From the NCBI GenBank assembly GCA_021234155.1, contig JAJEKV010000402.1:126001-190000 (forward strand): DNA of 64,000 bases, in the 5' to 3' direction. This stretch comes from Isoetes taiwanensis (taxonomy: Eukaryota > Streptophyta > Lycopodiopsida > Isoetales > Isoetaceae). This document shows positions 50,320-62,508 of this stretch, one piece after another; positions within the stretch are counted from its first letter, which is position 1, and every line of letters begins with the position of its first letter. A model generated the notes under the pieces. It was not told the DNA's origin. It saw only the letters and a program-made list of their open reading frames with translations, and searched no databases. The position numbers were made by a program, and so were the translations under genes.

Positions 50320-50840
50320 GATCACGCCTCTGTTTGCACATGTATGCACCTCGTGCTCTCGCACATTCCATCTAGCCAACCATTGAGCTCTCTTTTTCCC
50401 TCCAACAGGCCTTCAAAGCGCCGCGGCCCCATTGCCATGATATAGGCTAGTTTAGGGAGGCGAGCATCGTCCATATTGACCACCTTCTGAAAAATAGATA
50501 ATGTAGCGATCAAGGGCCGCCCTCACGAAGAGGCAAGAATCTCGTCTTCTCGGTAGAGAATTTGATATGGGATTTGTGGACTTCCCCTAGTGCTTCGCAT
50601 TACTAAGAAGGCTTTTCGGACTGCTCCAAGTCATTCCAAGTAGCAAGTGATACTCATGGGCCCCATACTTCCACCCCATATAAAGGGACAGGCTCTACTA
50701 AGACCTTGAGCAGGTGGACTGATGGGCCCAATCATACAACTCGCTCTATGACTATTGTTTTGCATTGCATATAGTGCCTTCCACCTAGGTCACTGTAGTT
50801 GTATGGATGTGTCCCAAAGGCATAGTAGAAGGAAATGTTA
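50320..50840 (-). mobile_element. LINE C-terminal remnant (second family), minus strand
   Basis: On minus: LYGVEVWGP followed by VSLATWNDLEQ (about 50690-50620), then after shifts VVNMDDARLPKLAYIMAMGP (about 50500-50440). These are the thumb and post-thumb motifs of LINE reverse transcriptases, resembling the fragment at 3060-3485. Multiple stops. Confidence 0.6.
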
Positions 50841-51170
50841 TTAGAACAAACTATGTTTATGTCATGTGATACTTGGATCCCACATTGGATTGTGGTTGAT
50901 TGGGAAAATAAGGAGACGTTAAAAGTTAAAAAAAATTAACTATAGTAATCCAGGGGTAGGGAAGATTGGAGTGGTAGTTTTTAGTACAATCCTTGACACT
51001 TATGAGTTATACCCGCTTTGTGATAATTCTTTCCATCAATCCCATTTGGGGATATCCTATGTAAATTTTTATATATTAATAACATAATACTCTTACCCTC
51101 AAAAAAAAAAATTTAAGCATATTGAAAAGTGGCTTTTTGTTAACATGCCTATTCAACAATGTGTACCTAT

Positions 51171-51245
51171 CGAAAGTTTATCGTCAGGTTTAAAAAACCT
51201 CGCCCTTTCGGGTTTTCGAGGATAAACCCTAGCGATAAGCTTTCG
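51171..51245. repeat. Foldback hairpin, copy 3
   Basis: CGAAAG-T-TTATCG (51171-51183) pairs with CGATAA-G-CTTTCG (51233-51245). The inside has AGGTTTA and TAAACCC, and CCTCG with CGAGG around a GGGTTTT loop. Same core as copies 1 and 2. Confidence 0.8.
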
Positions 51246-51540
51246 GCAAAGGACTTGGACAAACGGAAAATAAAAAAATTACTATTCATGAAGAAAATCA
51301 AAGTCGCACATCACCTCTACACCTGAACATTACCAATAGTAAAAAACAATAGTAAAAAAATAAAAAATCTCAAAAACCGAGGGGCTATCCAAGCATGCCA
51401 CGCCACAAAACCTTGAAAAGCGAGGGGCTGGTCACGCGTGCCACCCAATGTTTAATAAATAACATGATATAAACAACAAATTTAAGGGAGGGAGGATGGG
51501 AAACAAGGAAAACTGTTGAGAGATAATAAAGCGTCGATAA

Positions 51541-51610
51541 GAAGCCGATGAATGAGAATGAGAATGATTTTTTATCGTCCACTGAGGCCAATCGGCCTAT
51601 GGGACTCTGC
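51541..51610 (-). mobile_element. SINE-like 3' tail, copy on minus
   Basis: On minus: GTCCCATAGGCCGATTGGCC, TCAGTGGACGATAAAAAATC, then CATTCTCATTCTCATTC. Same string as 46.8 kb. The head is missing or unrecognised. Confidence 0.6.
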
Positions 51611-51799
51611 AATAAATAGTGGTCCCTCAACAGGATGAGCGGTCTAAAAATGTGGATCGATTGAATTCTTGTACTGTGACTCATATGAAAGAACAATGCT
51701 TCTACCCATTTATGCTGGTGTCTCGCGAATGCAACACTAAGATCCACTCAAACGATCTCCCATGGGTCCGTTACAATCTCTTCCACTAGAACTATGCTC

Positions 51800-53950
51800 G
51801 TCCTCGAGCATCACAATACCATAATCTTCAGCAAGACCTCTATTACAACTACCTGTCAAGCTTGTTCAATCAGATGCGGAGTTGTAATATTCCAAGGTTC
51901 TTGTAATTTAGTACTTTGGAATCATAGAGACAAGTGTCGGACTTTATTAACCACTCCAGAATGATAGCAAGCTGAAATTATAGATATTACAAGGCATAAC
52001 ACTCTCTAGCATCACAAAAAATGAGTCCAAATGCTTCTTATCTATAGCTATGTTGTACACATATGCCAATGAGAGAGTTCCAAGAGAGCGAGAGAGAATG
52101 CGATGGCATTCGCTGAACACTTCTACAATATTCTAATACTTCGACACCTTCCAAAGTAAAACAATGTGCATATCCTGGACAATGCTTAATGCCTTGTTCC
52201 ATAGTTTTCTACATATTGAAAAAGAAGCTAAATAGCAGCAGAAAATGAAAGGCTATATGACACAAAATAGCTGGTATGATGGGGATTTGCAACAAAAGCA
52301 AGCTTTGCTTTCTAGCTGCTAAAGTAGCTGGAATAAAAATAGATTGTAAAAGAAGGGCCAAATGCAAGACAATTATGCATATATATGTGCATAATTGATT
52401 TATCACAATACAATATGACAATTAAGTTAACAAACATACCGATAAGCCCCATACATCTTTGCCATCCACTACAACAAAATTCTGTTTCCATTAGTTTTAA
52501 CTCCAAGAGACCCGGCAGACTAATGCTCAGTATTCGCAATAATTGACCTTCGAGGCTCAATTATTAATGTCAGCTTCATCTCAAAAGCCAAGTCTCATAC
52601 CTAAACCACAAGATAAGAGCATTTCTAGTTAGATTAGGTTATTTTATTCCAAGAAAAACAAGTTTTCAAAAGCCATCCATTCGTAATACTTGCTATATCA
52701 ATCAAATCCTTCGGCTTTGAAAGGATAGCAATTTCATGAATATCACAAAAAATGGTTCGTCGCGCAAAACATATAATCATATGGCTTTTTTACTATGGTT
52801 TTCATATGATTGTATTATTGTATCCTTGTGTGCGTATAATATGGGTATTTATAGAGCGTGCTATATATTATGAACCATTGATTTTATGCATGCGTGCTCC
52901 TGGACATGCATGTACAGCATTTTCATATGGCCTACTCACTTGGCCCCAGCCTTCTCTTGTGTACGCTATTGGATTGTGAAAGTTCATATGATATCAGAAG
53001 TTTTTGGATGATGGAGCTTCTTGTTGCGATTAGAATCATGCTAATTCTTTCTAGCCATAGAAAATGCATAAACTGCATGCATGCATTGGAGAGATGCATG
53101 CTCGCTCATTCGAGAATCTTGATCCGATGGCTCGGATCGATGGCATCCCTTTGTTCGAGGATAAGGATCCAACTGAGGCTTTTAATACATGTTTGTGTTT
53201 ATTGCATGGTTTTTTCTTTTTTCTTTTTTTAAAGGCATGTGGCTTCTTGTAGCATGCCATACCCTGATAGTATACGCTGAACATGGCCAAGCCCACCATA
53301 CCTACCGATTGCCTAACATTCCGTTCTCAAAGCTGTGCAAACCCATCACAGTGGCATGCATAACCTTGTTCATTTGTTGTAAAGAAAAGTAGAAAGGGTT
53401 TTTTCTACAGGATTTGGTGGCTATGACATGTAAGAAATCCATGTGCATAAACATTTTGCAAGCTTGCTGCAACAGACACGAATGGCAGACCTTTGCCCCT
53501 AACTAGCTCCAGTATTTCTGTGATTTGGATCTCTAGAAACATGGATACATTGGTTAAGGAAGAGCAGGTCAGGAAAAGAAGAAGAAATGTCTAAAACCCA
53601 ACCGACTGCGGAAATTGGCCTGAATTTGTTCGTCCTTATTTTGCCCTAAATCGGGCCCTCACGATGACAACATACATGCTTTCTCTTCTCGCTCATATTC
53701 CACTACTCTTGTTCCTTCTTTTTGTCTGTGGTGCTCCAACTATGGCCCATCCAAATGAATCTAAGCCCCATTGATAACACTTTCGCTTTTGTTGTAATAA
53801 ATCTAACACAAGTGCCCAATACTTTCTCTCCCATTTACCATTGTCAAACTTACCTTGTTATTTCATTTTAAGCATCTTGTTGTCTCTAATTACTAGTGTC
53901 GGTTTAATTTGCATTGAGACAAATATTTTAGGCACAATGATGCTTTGTAA
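51800..53950. other. No supported gene; holds a diverged copy of dispersed repeat D
   Basis: A diverged copy of repeat D lies at 52775-52890 (TTTTTTACTATGGTTTTCAT .. AACCATTGATTTT). At 53111-53132 GATCCGATGGCTCGGATCGA is the exact reverse complement of the hairpin core at about 28299. No gene is recognisable. Confidence 0.4.
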
Positions 53951-54984
53951 CTCAGCGAGGAGGAGGGAGCCTAATCGTGAGGGTGTCTTTATGTTTAATG
54001 GCGGAATACAATGTGGATACAACCCGATAGAGCAAGATGCCCAAAATGCAGCCTAAGATATTCAACATAACACCCATCTGAACAGCCATAGACCCTCCAA
54101 ATCCATGGTTTTTGAACGGATAAATAAAAGTGAGCATGGCCGCCCAAGCACTCGTCGTCGACAAGGCCGATGATCAGACAAGAGACCCATGGTTAACCAA
54201 ACATTAAAAGGCACAATCTCCTCATCTATAGATGCAGACAGAGATGCCTCTAGCAATGAGGATGCTCAACCGATAAGGCCGAGGGCTAGGACGAGGGAAG
54301 AAAACACACGCAAGACCCAAGGACCGCTTGGAGGAGAGATCTCCTTAACCATTAGCATTGAGGGATGGGGATATAGATCCTTCCTTGATAGACAACGCCT
54401 ATCAATTCCTACAAGAACATTGCTCCAGGATGGTTGCAACCGAATGAGGGTTAAATTTGGACCACCGCACTTCCAATCAGGGGTTTTTAATGGCCCCGGC
54501 GGGTCAGTTGGCCACATATTCACATATTTTGTAAAATAGTCGGCCACGCCAAGAGGGATGCATCTCAACATGACCAAACGGTGATGGCTAGTTCAAAACT
54601 CTGATTTATTAAATTCATTATATAAGTGGCCAATTTGATATTTGTCAAATCTTCAGACACCAAAGGCATGGCCTTTTTCACTCACCTATAGAAGGTGTTT
54701 TCTCGCTCGCACAAAATCGTAAACTAATATTTCGGGCCGAGGACGATACGGGATTGACACGCATTTTGTAAATAATTTTCTTTTTCCCATTTCTTTCTCA
54801 CGAATGGTTGACATGCGTATTTTTGATTTCTTGCAAAGCAAGCAATCCCGACGGATTCACAAGCTCTACTCCGCAACACGTGGTGTATGGCGGTTCTTGG
54901 TGCAACAAGAGGGTGGATATGGCGCACAAATTGTCGGCTTTTTATGTTTGTCTTCATTCCTCTTTTTTTTGGTTTATTGGTTTA

Positions 54985-55080
54985 CAAGGAAAAGAATAGA
55001 ACTAAATAGCAGAGGATGGAACGGCCCTTCTGGCCTTCAAGGCCGAAATTACAGAGGACCCAGAAGGGGCACTTCGTAGC
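54985..55080 (-). mobile_element. SINE-like copy with LINE-type stem GGCCTTGAAGGCC
   Basis: On minus: GTGCCCCTTCTGGGTCCTCT, then CGGCCTTGAAGGCCAGAAGG and AGTTCTATTCTTTTCC. The head (CCTTCTGGGTCC) is that of the 46.8-kb element. The stem is the one at the 3' end of the LINE at 39.57 kb. Confidence 0.5.
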
Positions 55081-55470
55081 TAGGTTTTTGGCACAAATTC
55101 TTGCAAATGGATTCTATTACAAATAGAGTGATTGGTTAGAGTTATCCCCTTTTGGGCTAAAAGGGTATGTTTCTGCCCCATCTTGGTAAGATTTTTACTA
55201 GTTGAATGCATTTCTCGAAATCAGGTTGTCCTATTTAGCTTGAATTGAATCTAGTCATATTAGAGCTGTGAATCCATCTTTCTAGCCTACTTCCAAAATG
55301 AAGCTGATGGCTTATTCCTTATCATTTGCAGGCTTGCTTTTTAGCATCTGTCAATCAATGCTGATGGATCATGTTCAGAGAATTATGCGGGCCAAGCACA
55401 GGGTAAGTGGAGCTATGAGATTGCAGTGGTTAGTCAAATAAACCAGATGATATGAGATACAATTTTTAAA

Positions 55471-57041
55471 GGTGGCAGAAAAAGTTGGATATGGATTTGT
55501 TGCTGCCAGTTGGAGGCTCTTTTTGTGCTTGCACTGTTGCTAGATTTCTTATTTATGAGCAAGTTTATTGAGAAACCTGTTCAAATAAGAGAACATTTGC
55601 AATTTGATTATACTGAGCCACGTCCCAGTGATATAGTGCCACTTTTCCCTGCACATGTAATGCCAAGAGGCAGAAGCTCTTGCTCAGACACTAAGAAGAT
55701 CATTGGTAGTCGAAGCATACCATAGTTGGGCCGACCCACCGACCTAGCCGACCTACCGACCTAGGTGGGAGAAAGCCGACCTAGGTGGGAATTTTTCGCC
55801 GACCTACCGACCTATTTTGCCAAAATCCAAGTTCCTTTATTCCTACAGATAATGTACATACAACATGCAATACATCTCTATTTCTATATAAATAGTTAAT
55901 ATGGATAAGATTACACTTCAGAAACTTCAGAACATTCGATTTATGCTATTAATCTAACAAAAATAAATTATACATGAATTATCCCCCTACATGAATTATA
56001 CACTAGTCCTTCTATGAATAATATCTCAACTTTCAATTCTGAAAAATACTAGTCCTTCTATGAAAAATTCTCAACTTTGCAAAATACATGAATAGCTCCT
56101 GATAGCAACTACAACTACATTTTATGCCGCAGTTGAATGCGGGAATTGATATGGTACGCTGGCACGGGTCTAAGAATCCCTTATATTATATATGATTCGG
56201 CCTTTCTAATCAAATACAACCTTCGTGTTATGGTGCTCCTTTTGATTATGCTTCCTACATTAGCGCTTTAGAAGCTTGTCAATTCGGGAGCCCCTAATAA
56301 TTTAGGACCCTAATAGAGAGTAATCAAATAAGAACCAGGATTAATTTAGTGCCATGCTTTGTAATCCCAAGACCATCATCCGCTATGCTAAATGCTTGAC
56401 AACACATTCTACAGAGAAATAAGAAATAAGAATACTGAGAGAGAAAACAAAGAAGACTTTTACTCCGGCAGGAATACGGAAGGAGATGCAAAATGACGAC
56501 TATCGATGCCTTGCTGCGCTATGAACTTGGAGTCCGCCGCCAAGCTCGATCTTTACCGCAATGCTTGAGATAAGAAATGACATAAGAATGATTGAAGATA
56601 AGCATAAGAAAGAAGAATGACTGGGATGGGAGCTAGCAGAGTATTCTGCGATTGCATTCTAGGCTTAGAAACAAAAACAAAACATGTAAGCAAGCTTATC
56701 CGACCAAGATTCAGCCACCGTTTCAGTCGTTTTTTGCATAAAACAGATATGGAATGCTCGGGGAGCTGATTTGGTACGCCATTGTGCCCAAAATCGATCG
56801 CTAAAGACTTTTACGATACCAGAGCAACAATCGAAAAGGGGGAAAAAAAAATTTTTGGCTTTTATGACCCAATCGACCCAAGGTCGGATTAGTCCGACTC
56901 CGACCTAGGTCGGAACAGCTCGGGATTTAGGGCCGACCTAGGTCGGCTCCAACTATGAAGCATACCAGTATCTCATAGCTTCCATATGACAATGAGCGTG
57001 ACCTTACCGGAGTCTAAAACCTGAACCTTGGTATATTTCAG
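55471..57041 (+). pseudogene. Seipin exon interrupted by a hAT-like element
   Basis: Seipins are endoplasmic-reticulum proteins that shape lipid droplets. The left part has a hydrophobic stretch (LALLLDFLFMSKF), then IEKPVQIREHLQFDYTEPRP, close to the plant pattern EEPV.VRE.L.FDYTE..P just after the first membrane helix. The right part, directly after the inserted element, reads PVSHSFHMTMSVTLPESK, the plant PVGH.F.V...L.MPESD motif, then LNLGIFQ before a CAG|GTTGGT donor (57041). The frame runs across the insertion once the element and one target copy are ignored. Other lesions: an upstream frame change near 55505 and an A run (57016-57019) one base short. Later seipin exons were not found. 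Confidence 0.75.
55721..56957. mobile_element. Non-autonomous hAT-like transposon, 1,237 bp, with 8-bp target duplication
   Basis: AAGCATAC flanks both ends (55713-55720 and 56958-56965). Ends CATAGTTGGGCCGACC and the complement of GGTCGGCTCCAACTATG are inverted repeats (9 bp perfect, then one gap). Sub-terminal CCGACCTAGGTCGG-type motifs are repeated at both ends. There is no transposase frame. An 8-bp duplication with short inverted repeats is typical of hAT elements. Confidence 0.87.
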
Positions 57042-57299
57042 GTTGGTTCCAAAACTTTTTCTCTGCTAGATAAACTTTAGCATAGTTAGAGATTTGCATA
57101 GTTTGAGTTGCCCCTATTAAGCATTTTTTAGCTTTTTCACAGTCAGCATTGGCAATGGTGGAAATTTTCATCTGCTATCCAGGGTATGCATTTAGGGTTT
57201 TGCAGTCAGCAATGTCATTTCCTTCTTTATTTCCTGTGTAATTTTCAACCCATAAGTAGTATATTTTGCAGATTTCTTAATGCAGTTGTCATGTAACAT

Positions 57300-57980
57300 T
57301 TCGCATCCTTGTTTTACAGATTTGTCCTCTACTATTTCATCGCTATGTGCAATTGCCCATCATAGAAAGGCTTAGACAGTGATCTGTCAAGCAAAGCTAT
57401 GCCTGCCCTTTTACATTTTCCTGCAGAGCTACAGGTATGGATGGCTATCTACAGCATCTACAATGTCTTCGCATGCATTTGAATGCTAAATTTTTTTGCT
57501 TCTGTTATCAGACTGGATTGAAGCATGATTCATAAAGGAACTCCATACTTGGCAGAGATACGTGGATTATGGAGAACAATGCATAGCCATGGGACCAGAG
57601 AAAAATGAACTAGGATATGCCATCCTTGAAACGACAGGCAAGGGTTAGGCAAATTGCCTAGTTTTTACTCAAAAAGGTAATGCGCAGTCTGTTCATCTAA
57701 ATAGCATGCCATTGCTGGATGCTCCTGTACCCTTAATTTCACCTTTAGGGCAAGCATATCAATCAATGTGTTTTTCAAGCTGGGATAATGTGGGAATGGC
57801 GGGCAGTATATTGGATGCTTCTCTTCAGGGGCAACACGAAGACCGGTGGTTTGATCCTAGGTCAATAGCGGGTTTAATGCATGAGTCAAAACTGAGCAAC
57901 TTCCTTGGCAAACAAAATGATTTTGTGGTCATCTTGTCATGCATGGAACATGTCCTTGTCCTTGATACGCTCCCATAATC
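57300..57980 (+). other. Possible exons of an unidentified gene
   Basis: After TTTTACAG the + strand reads ICPLLFHRYVQLPIIERL and, one frame over, GLDSDLSSKAMPALLHFPAE ending at CTACAG|GTATGG. A longer frame at 57706-57978 reads PLLDAPVPLISPLGQAYQSM and WFDPRSIAGLMHESKLSNFL. The look is exonic, but the frames do not join and I know no family. It lies downstream of the seipin remnant. Confidence 0.3.
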
Positions 57981-58880
57981 CGTTATTAGAGGCAACCTCC
58001 TTTTGTTCCTATAAGCGATGCCACTTGGAAGGACTGTGCAGGTGTTGTTGAAGAAGCGTTTTTGATGCCTCGTGGAATTAAAAGATCCTTGATCATGTGA
58101 AAAGAATTTCTCTTTAGTGTGAGTGCTTCACCTAGTCTTTTAAGTTTTTGTAGTATATGATTTATCCAAGACAGGATGTATATTGATGTTTACAATCAAT
58201 GTGTCACATATCTCAAATGCAGTTCCTATATTTTAATTGGCTATGCAAGTTAGAACCATGTTCTAAAGGCAGTTCATCTATGCATGTATAATAACTTTTT
58301 TTTCCTTGGGATAGAAGGAAATATCACAGATTAATTAAGGAGCTTTGCATCGCATTTAAAAAGTTTTAAAATTTTGTAAGCATTGATTCAACAATCGAAC
58401 TTCAAGTCTTATTTCGCCCATTTGCAATTTTTGATGACCTAGGGGTTTGATGCATATAATATAGTCCACTTCTACCATTGTAATCCCATGGCCTTGCTTC
58501 TATGCTTGCAATAGAAAGTTATTGAAAGCATGGGGTTATGACCACAACGCTGATATTTGAGTGAAACAACATCCATATTTTGAAATCATCAGTTAGCATT
58601 CTTTGCATACATAATGACTACACAATGCGACCAACTTTATTAGAAAACACAGTGAATGAAACTTACTATTATTTTGTTTCACCGATTGGCACATTTGGTG
58701 TATGGATGCTTGGACAATGTGATGACCCAATCTGCCTAGAATTTTGCTCATGATGTGCATGTAAGTGTTTGACGTGAAGGGTATTCACAGAGAGGTTCAC
58801 TTGAGAAAACCTTGATGAGATAGCACAAGGCATTGTTCCAACTTCGCACGCATTTTCTAACCAATAAGTGAGTCAACAAA

Positions 58881-58924
58881 GAGAAATGTTCGCGGCGGCC
58901 TTGGCCGCTGCGATAAATTTCTTG
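58881..58924. repeat. Palindromic repeat AGAAATGTTCGCGGCGGCCT
   Basis: The continuation TGGCCGCTGCGATAAATTTCT folds back on it. It is the same sequence as the two ends of the inverted-repeat element at 23763-24024, here as a single copy. Confidence 0.75.
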
Positions 58925-58984
58925 TAAATTATTATGCGCACTAGCAACTTGTTGTGATGGCCATTTAAACCATGAAATAATTTT

Positions 58985-59020
58985 ATACTAGTAATAGGTG
59001 CCCGGCGTTGCCCGGGATAA
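58985..59020 (-). mobile_element. Helitron-like 3' end (hairpin and CTAGT)
   Basis: On minus: CCCGGGCAACGCCGGGC, then ACCTATTA and CTAGT. A hairpin about 10 bases before CTAG is the standard Helitron 3' terminus. Confidence 0.6.
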
Positions 59021-59524
59021 ATACTATTGTATGGCAAGAACTGACTTGATTACTTACCCTTGTGGATGATGTTGCCTCTTGTTGCATTTCAATAATTCGT
59101 TGGATTTGCATTTATTTCTTCTTCTAGCTCTCCTATGGGTTCCTATGATTTTCACTTTGAACAATACAAAGATGGAAACTGATAATAAAACATATAAATA
59201 TAGGAGTGCTAATAAAATGATCTTCTCCAATCTTGAAAATGAGATGAGGTGCATTCACTTTGGGGAAGTTTGATTGTCTTATATTGGTTCTAGCCTTGAA
59301 CATATGACATATAAACTCTAGGTAGAATCCCCACCTTGCTAACACTACCTGGCTTTTCCAACAATTGTCATGTTGGAGCATGCAATCGTGTTGGAGCATG
59401 TAATAACAATTTATGGATGGAAAAGTGAAAGTTGCAACACATGTACGATCTCGGACCTGCATATATTGTTAATTAGTTATGGTTACTAACTTAGTAAGGG
59501 GATAATATAAATGTACATCATATA

Positions 59525-59562
59525 GAACTAGTTATGGTGCCCGGCGTTGCCGGGCGTAAATA
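59525..59562 (-). mobile_element. Helitron-like 3' end (hairpin and CTAGT)
   Basis: On minus: GCCCGGCAACGCCGGGC, then ACCATAA and CTAGTT. Nearly identical to the copy at 58985. A more decayed third copy is at about 60676-60705 (CCCATAACGCCGGGC, CTAG lost). Confidence 0.6.
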
Positions 59563-60978
59563 CAATTTTATTGTAGAATTATATAAATAAGATCTAGGAC
59601 CTAAGAAGATATGTAGGGTTGTCAATTATGCTCCTTTGAAGTTATTGTCCAAGATGGATGTTATCTACGTACATATATGTATAGTTGATAAGTGTTTATA
59701 TGCGTACTATTGTTGTGAGTAATATAACTTTGGCTAAGAATGTAGAATCATCATGGAATATCAAAATGCTTTAGCTTGTTGTTGGTCATTGTTGTAGGAT
59801 AAAACAACTCCATGAAATAGTTCCAAAGGCACGTAACATGAATCATAATAGGTCATTATGTTTTCAAATATCAAATTCAAATGTCACAATAATATCCATG
59901 CCCCTATGAAGGGGATCATTGTTGCCAGGCTTTCAATGTGATTTTGTAAATGTGCAAATTATAGTCATTGCTCAAGATTCAATATCATTGCTCAGGATTC
60001 AATAGGATCTAAAGTTGTTTAGATGGAATGATGTTGCAGATGATGTTAGTAGTCTATGTTAGAGACGGTTAGTGAATATATACTGGTTGGTGCTAAGTTA
60101 CATAATAGTAGCAAGGGGTGTAATTTGTTATAGTTTATCTACCTCAGCGTTAAGTTGTTTGCATTTCACAGGATGTGAGCTCAGCTTTGCATCCATTTTA
60201 AGGCCAATCAGCCATATTGTTCACTATTTTCTTATATAACCTTTGGGTTTGAGTGAAGGTACATGGTCAACAAATGGCAATGTCATTCAAATGCAAACGA
60301 ATCAATAGAAGACTTTAAGGCCCTATTCAAATTGAGCAACATAAAAAAAAGGAAAAAAAAATATATGAGCAACAAAAGCAACACCTCTACAAAAGTGCTA
60401 CGTTTTGTTGTACACAAAGTGTATTATTACATCCCCAATCACATACCATTACATGATATTTGTGTACAACTCTTATTTGTCTTATTTTAAGTCACTAAAA
60501 CCAGTGTAGCAGGCATTTTATTGTGGATATGGTATTTGCGTAAAACCAAGAGTTGGCAATTCTAAATTTGTGGTGGGAGCATTTGATATAAGTCAGCAAT
60601 CTACATTTCATCGCAATTTTGGAGACTGAATTTATTTTAATTGATAGGAAAAATAGGATAGACAACCTCGGTATTATGATGCCCGGCGTTATGGGTGTTT
60701 GTTACAACATATTACGTAGGCAACAAAATATAAATACGAAAAAGGAAGTGGTGGTTTTAATTTATTTCTTGATCACATGCAAAAGAGGTTATTATTAGGT
60801 TTATTGATTGGAATGTGGAAATGCTACATTCATTTGGAACCACATCTACAATAAAGGATATAGTCCTACATAGAAGTGACCAAATACTTTGTTACATCAT
60901 GATCGTGGAGGAACTATAAAACAACATAGAGTACCATTCATGCCTTACAAACAATGTTTTGTTTTTTTATGTGTGTGT

Positions 60979-60997
60979 GGGTGGGGGTGGGTGGGGG
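60979..60997 (+). repeat. G-quadruplex motif with single-T loops
   Basis: GGGTGGGGGTGGGTGGGGG: four G-tracts of 3-5 separated by one T each, preceded by GTGTGTGT. This is the most stable class of predicted quadruplex. Confidence 0.85.
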
Positions 60998-60999
60998 CT

Positions 61000-62400
61000 T
61001 TTTCTAACTTGCAACAATGTTGTTTCCTAAGATTTCAATTCCTAAAAAGGCAGAAAGACGTATAGATACTTTATTTGCATTGCGAATCGTGTCTAGATCA
61101 TAGCAAAGGCAAAAAAATAATCTTCTTCAAATAGGATTGTTACATTGACCACATGAGAATTGTTCCTCCTTTTTCACACATAAGAAAGACTGAAGCTGGG
61201 AATTTGTTTGACGCAAGTAGGACCCACATTGTGGAGGTGAAAGCCGAACCAAATGGGTTGTGACAAAATGCAATTCCAAAGCGTCACCGAGATGCATTGA
61301 AGTCCTTTTTTGTAATGTCGAATATTTGAAGTCCAAATCTGAAAAAACGGCGGCGCCTAAAAGCCTGATTGTAAGAATAAAAATAAAAATGTTACAGTAA
61401 TAAATTACTTATACATCTAACCATGAAGCCACCTTTGTACATCGGCATGCAGGCAGTTCTTGTGCAGCTATGCAACTTAATAGTAAGAATCTCCCTATTT
61501 TTGATGCTATGCTACCTACATTAAATAGGACCAACTTAAAACAAAGAAGCCACTCAGCTCTACGTACCTTCATAGGAAAAACACTCAGAACTCTAAGTAC
61601 GCACTCCCCAGTGAGAGCATTCCATGTAATCCAGTTAAGGCCCTTAAAAAAAAAAATGAGTCAAAACAAATCCAAACAAATACTGCTTTATAAATGATCA
61701 AAATCCTTTGGCCAAGCATCATTCACAGGTACAACTTCAGAATAAAGAATAGAAAAATGAAGAGCCTTCCATAGGATATAATTGTACATGTCCTTGTCAT
61801 GTTTTAGTGAAGTACATTTTTTGAAAACGCCCTGTAAGACTTATTACGTTTAACTGAATTAGGATCAAGATCTAATTGTGAATCTGCAAATATACATAAG
61901 CAATTTTGTCAATAATATGCAGAAGATATGGACCTAAACAAATGCTCATATCAAGCACAAAAAGTGCAAATCTCTTTACACAAAGTTCAATGACACTCCA
62001 ATGTTGCACAAACATTTTTGATAGTCAGAAATTCAAGTCTGCTGAGCTTAGTAATGGTCTGCATGCAAACAATGCCCTGGGAACTCCAAATTGGACCCCA
62101 AGCTTGGTTTTAGGCACTGCATGCCCAAGTTTACATTTTCTTGGTAATCATGCATGAATGACATCTTCTTGTTTTGATATGCCTATTTGTATGGCTTCTA
62201 TCATATCACTGACCCCACAATTTGGCTTCCATGACTGTGCATTTCAAGTGCAACCACCAGACAAAATAAGATTAAACAAACAAAGCACACTTAGAAGGTA
62301 AAAGAAAACAATGTAATCTTATTAGAACTCAGCAGCAGATGTTTTAAACTCAGATCTCTGTCATAGTTTTCAAGCCATACTTTAGATAGTGGAACAAAGG
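61000..62400. other. No supported gene
   Basis: Only short chance frames. A few CAG/GTAAG-like sites do not define exons. Confidence 0.4.
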
Positions 62401-62403
62401 CAA

Positions 62404-62508
62404 CATCTGGGGAGAAGGAGCTACATCAAGCGTGGCTACAGTGATGCTTTTACATGCATCTGGGGAGAAGGGGCTACATCAAGCGTGGCTCAGCGATGCT
62501 TTTATAGA
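62404..62508. repeat. 53-bp tandem duplication
   Basis: CATCTGGGGAGAAGGAGCTA..CAAGCGTGGCT..GATGCTTTTA is present twice, at 62404 and 62457, with small differences. Confidence 0.9.

Noticed and set aside
54189-54577. Overlapping frames of 103-116 codons on both strands, and a hydrophobic minus frame at 53952-54164 that recalls a membrane-channel segment
   Set aside because: The overlap and lack of motifs give no strand preference; the resemblance is too weak to name a family.
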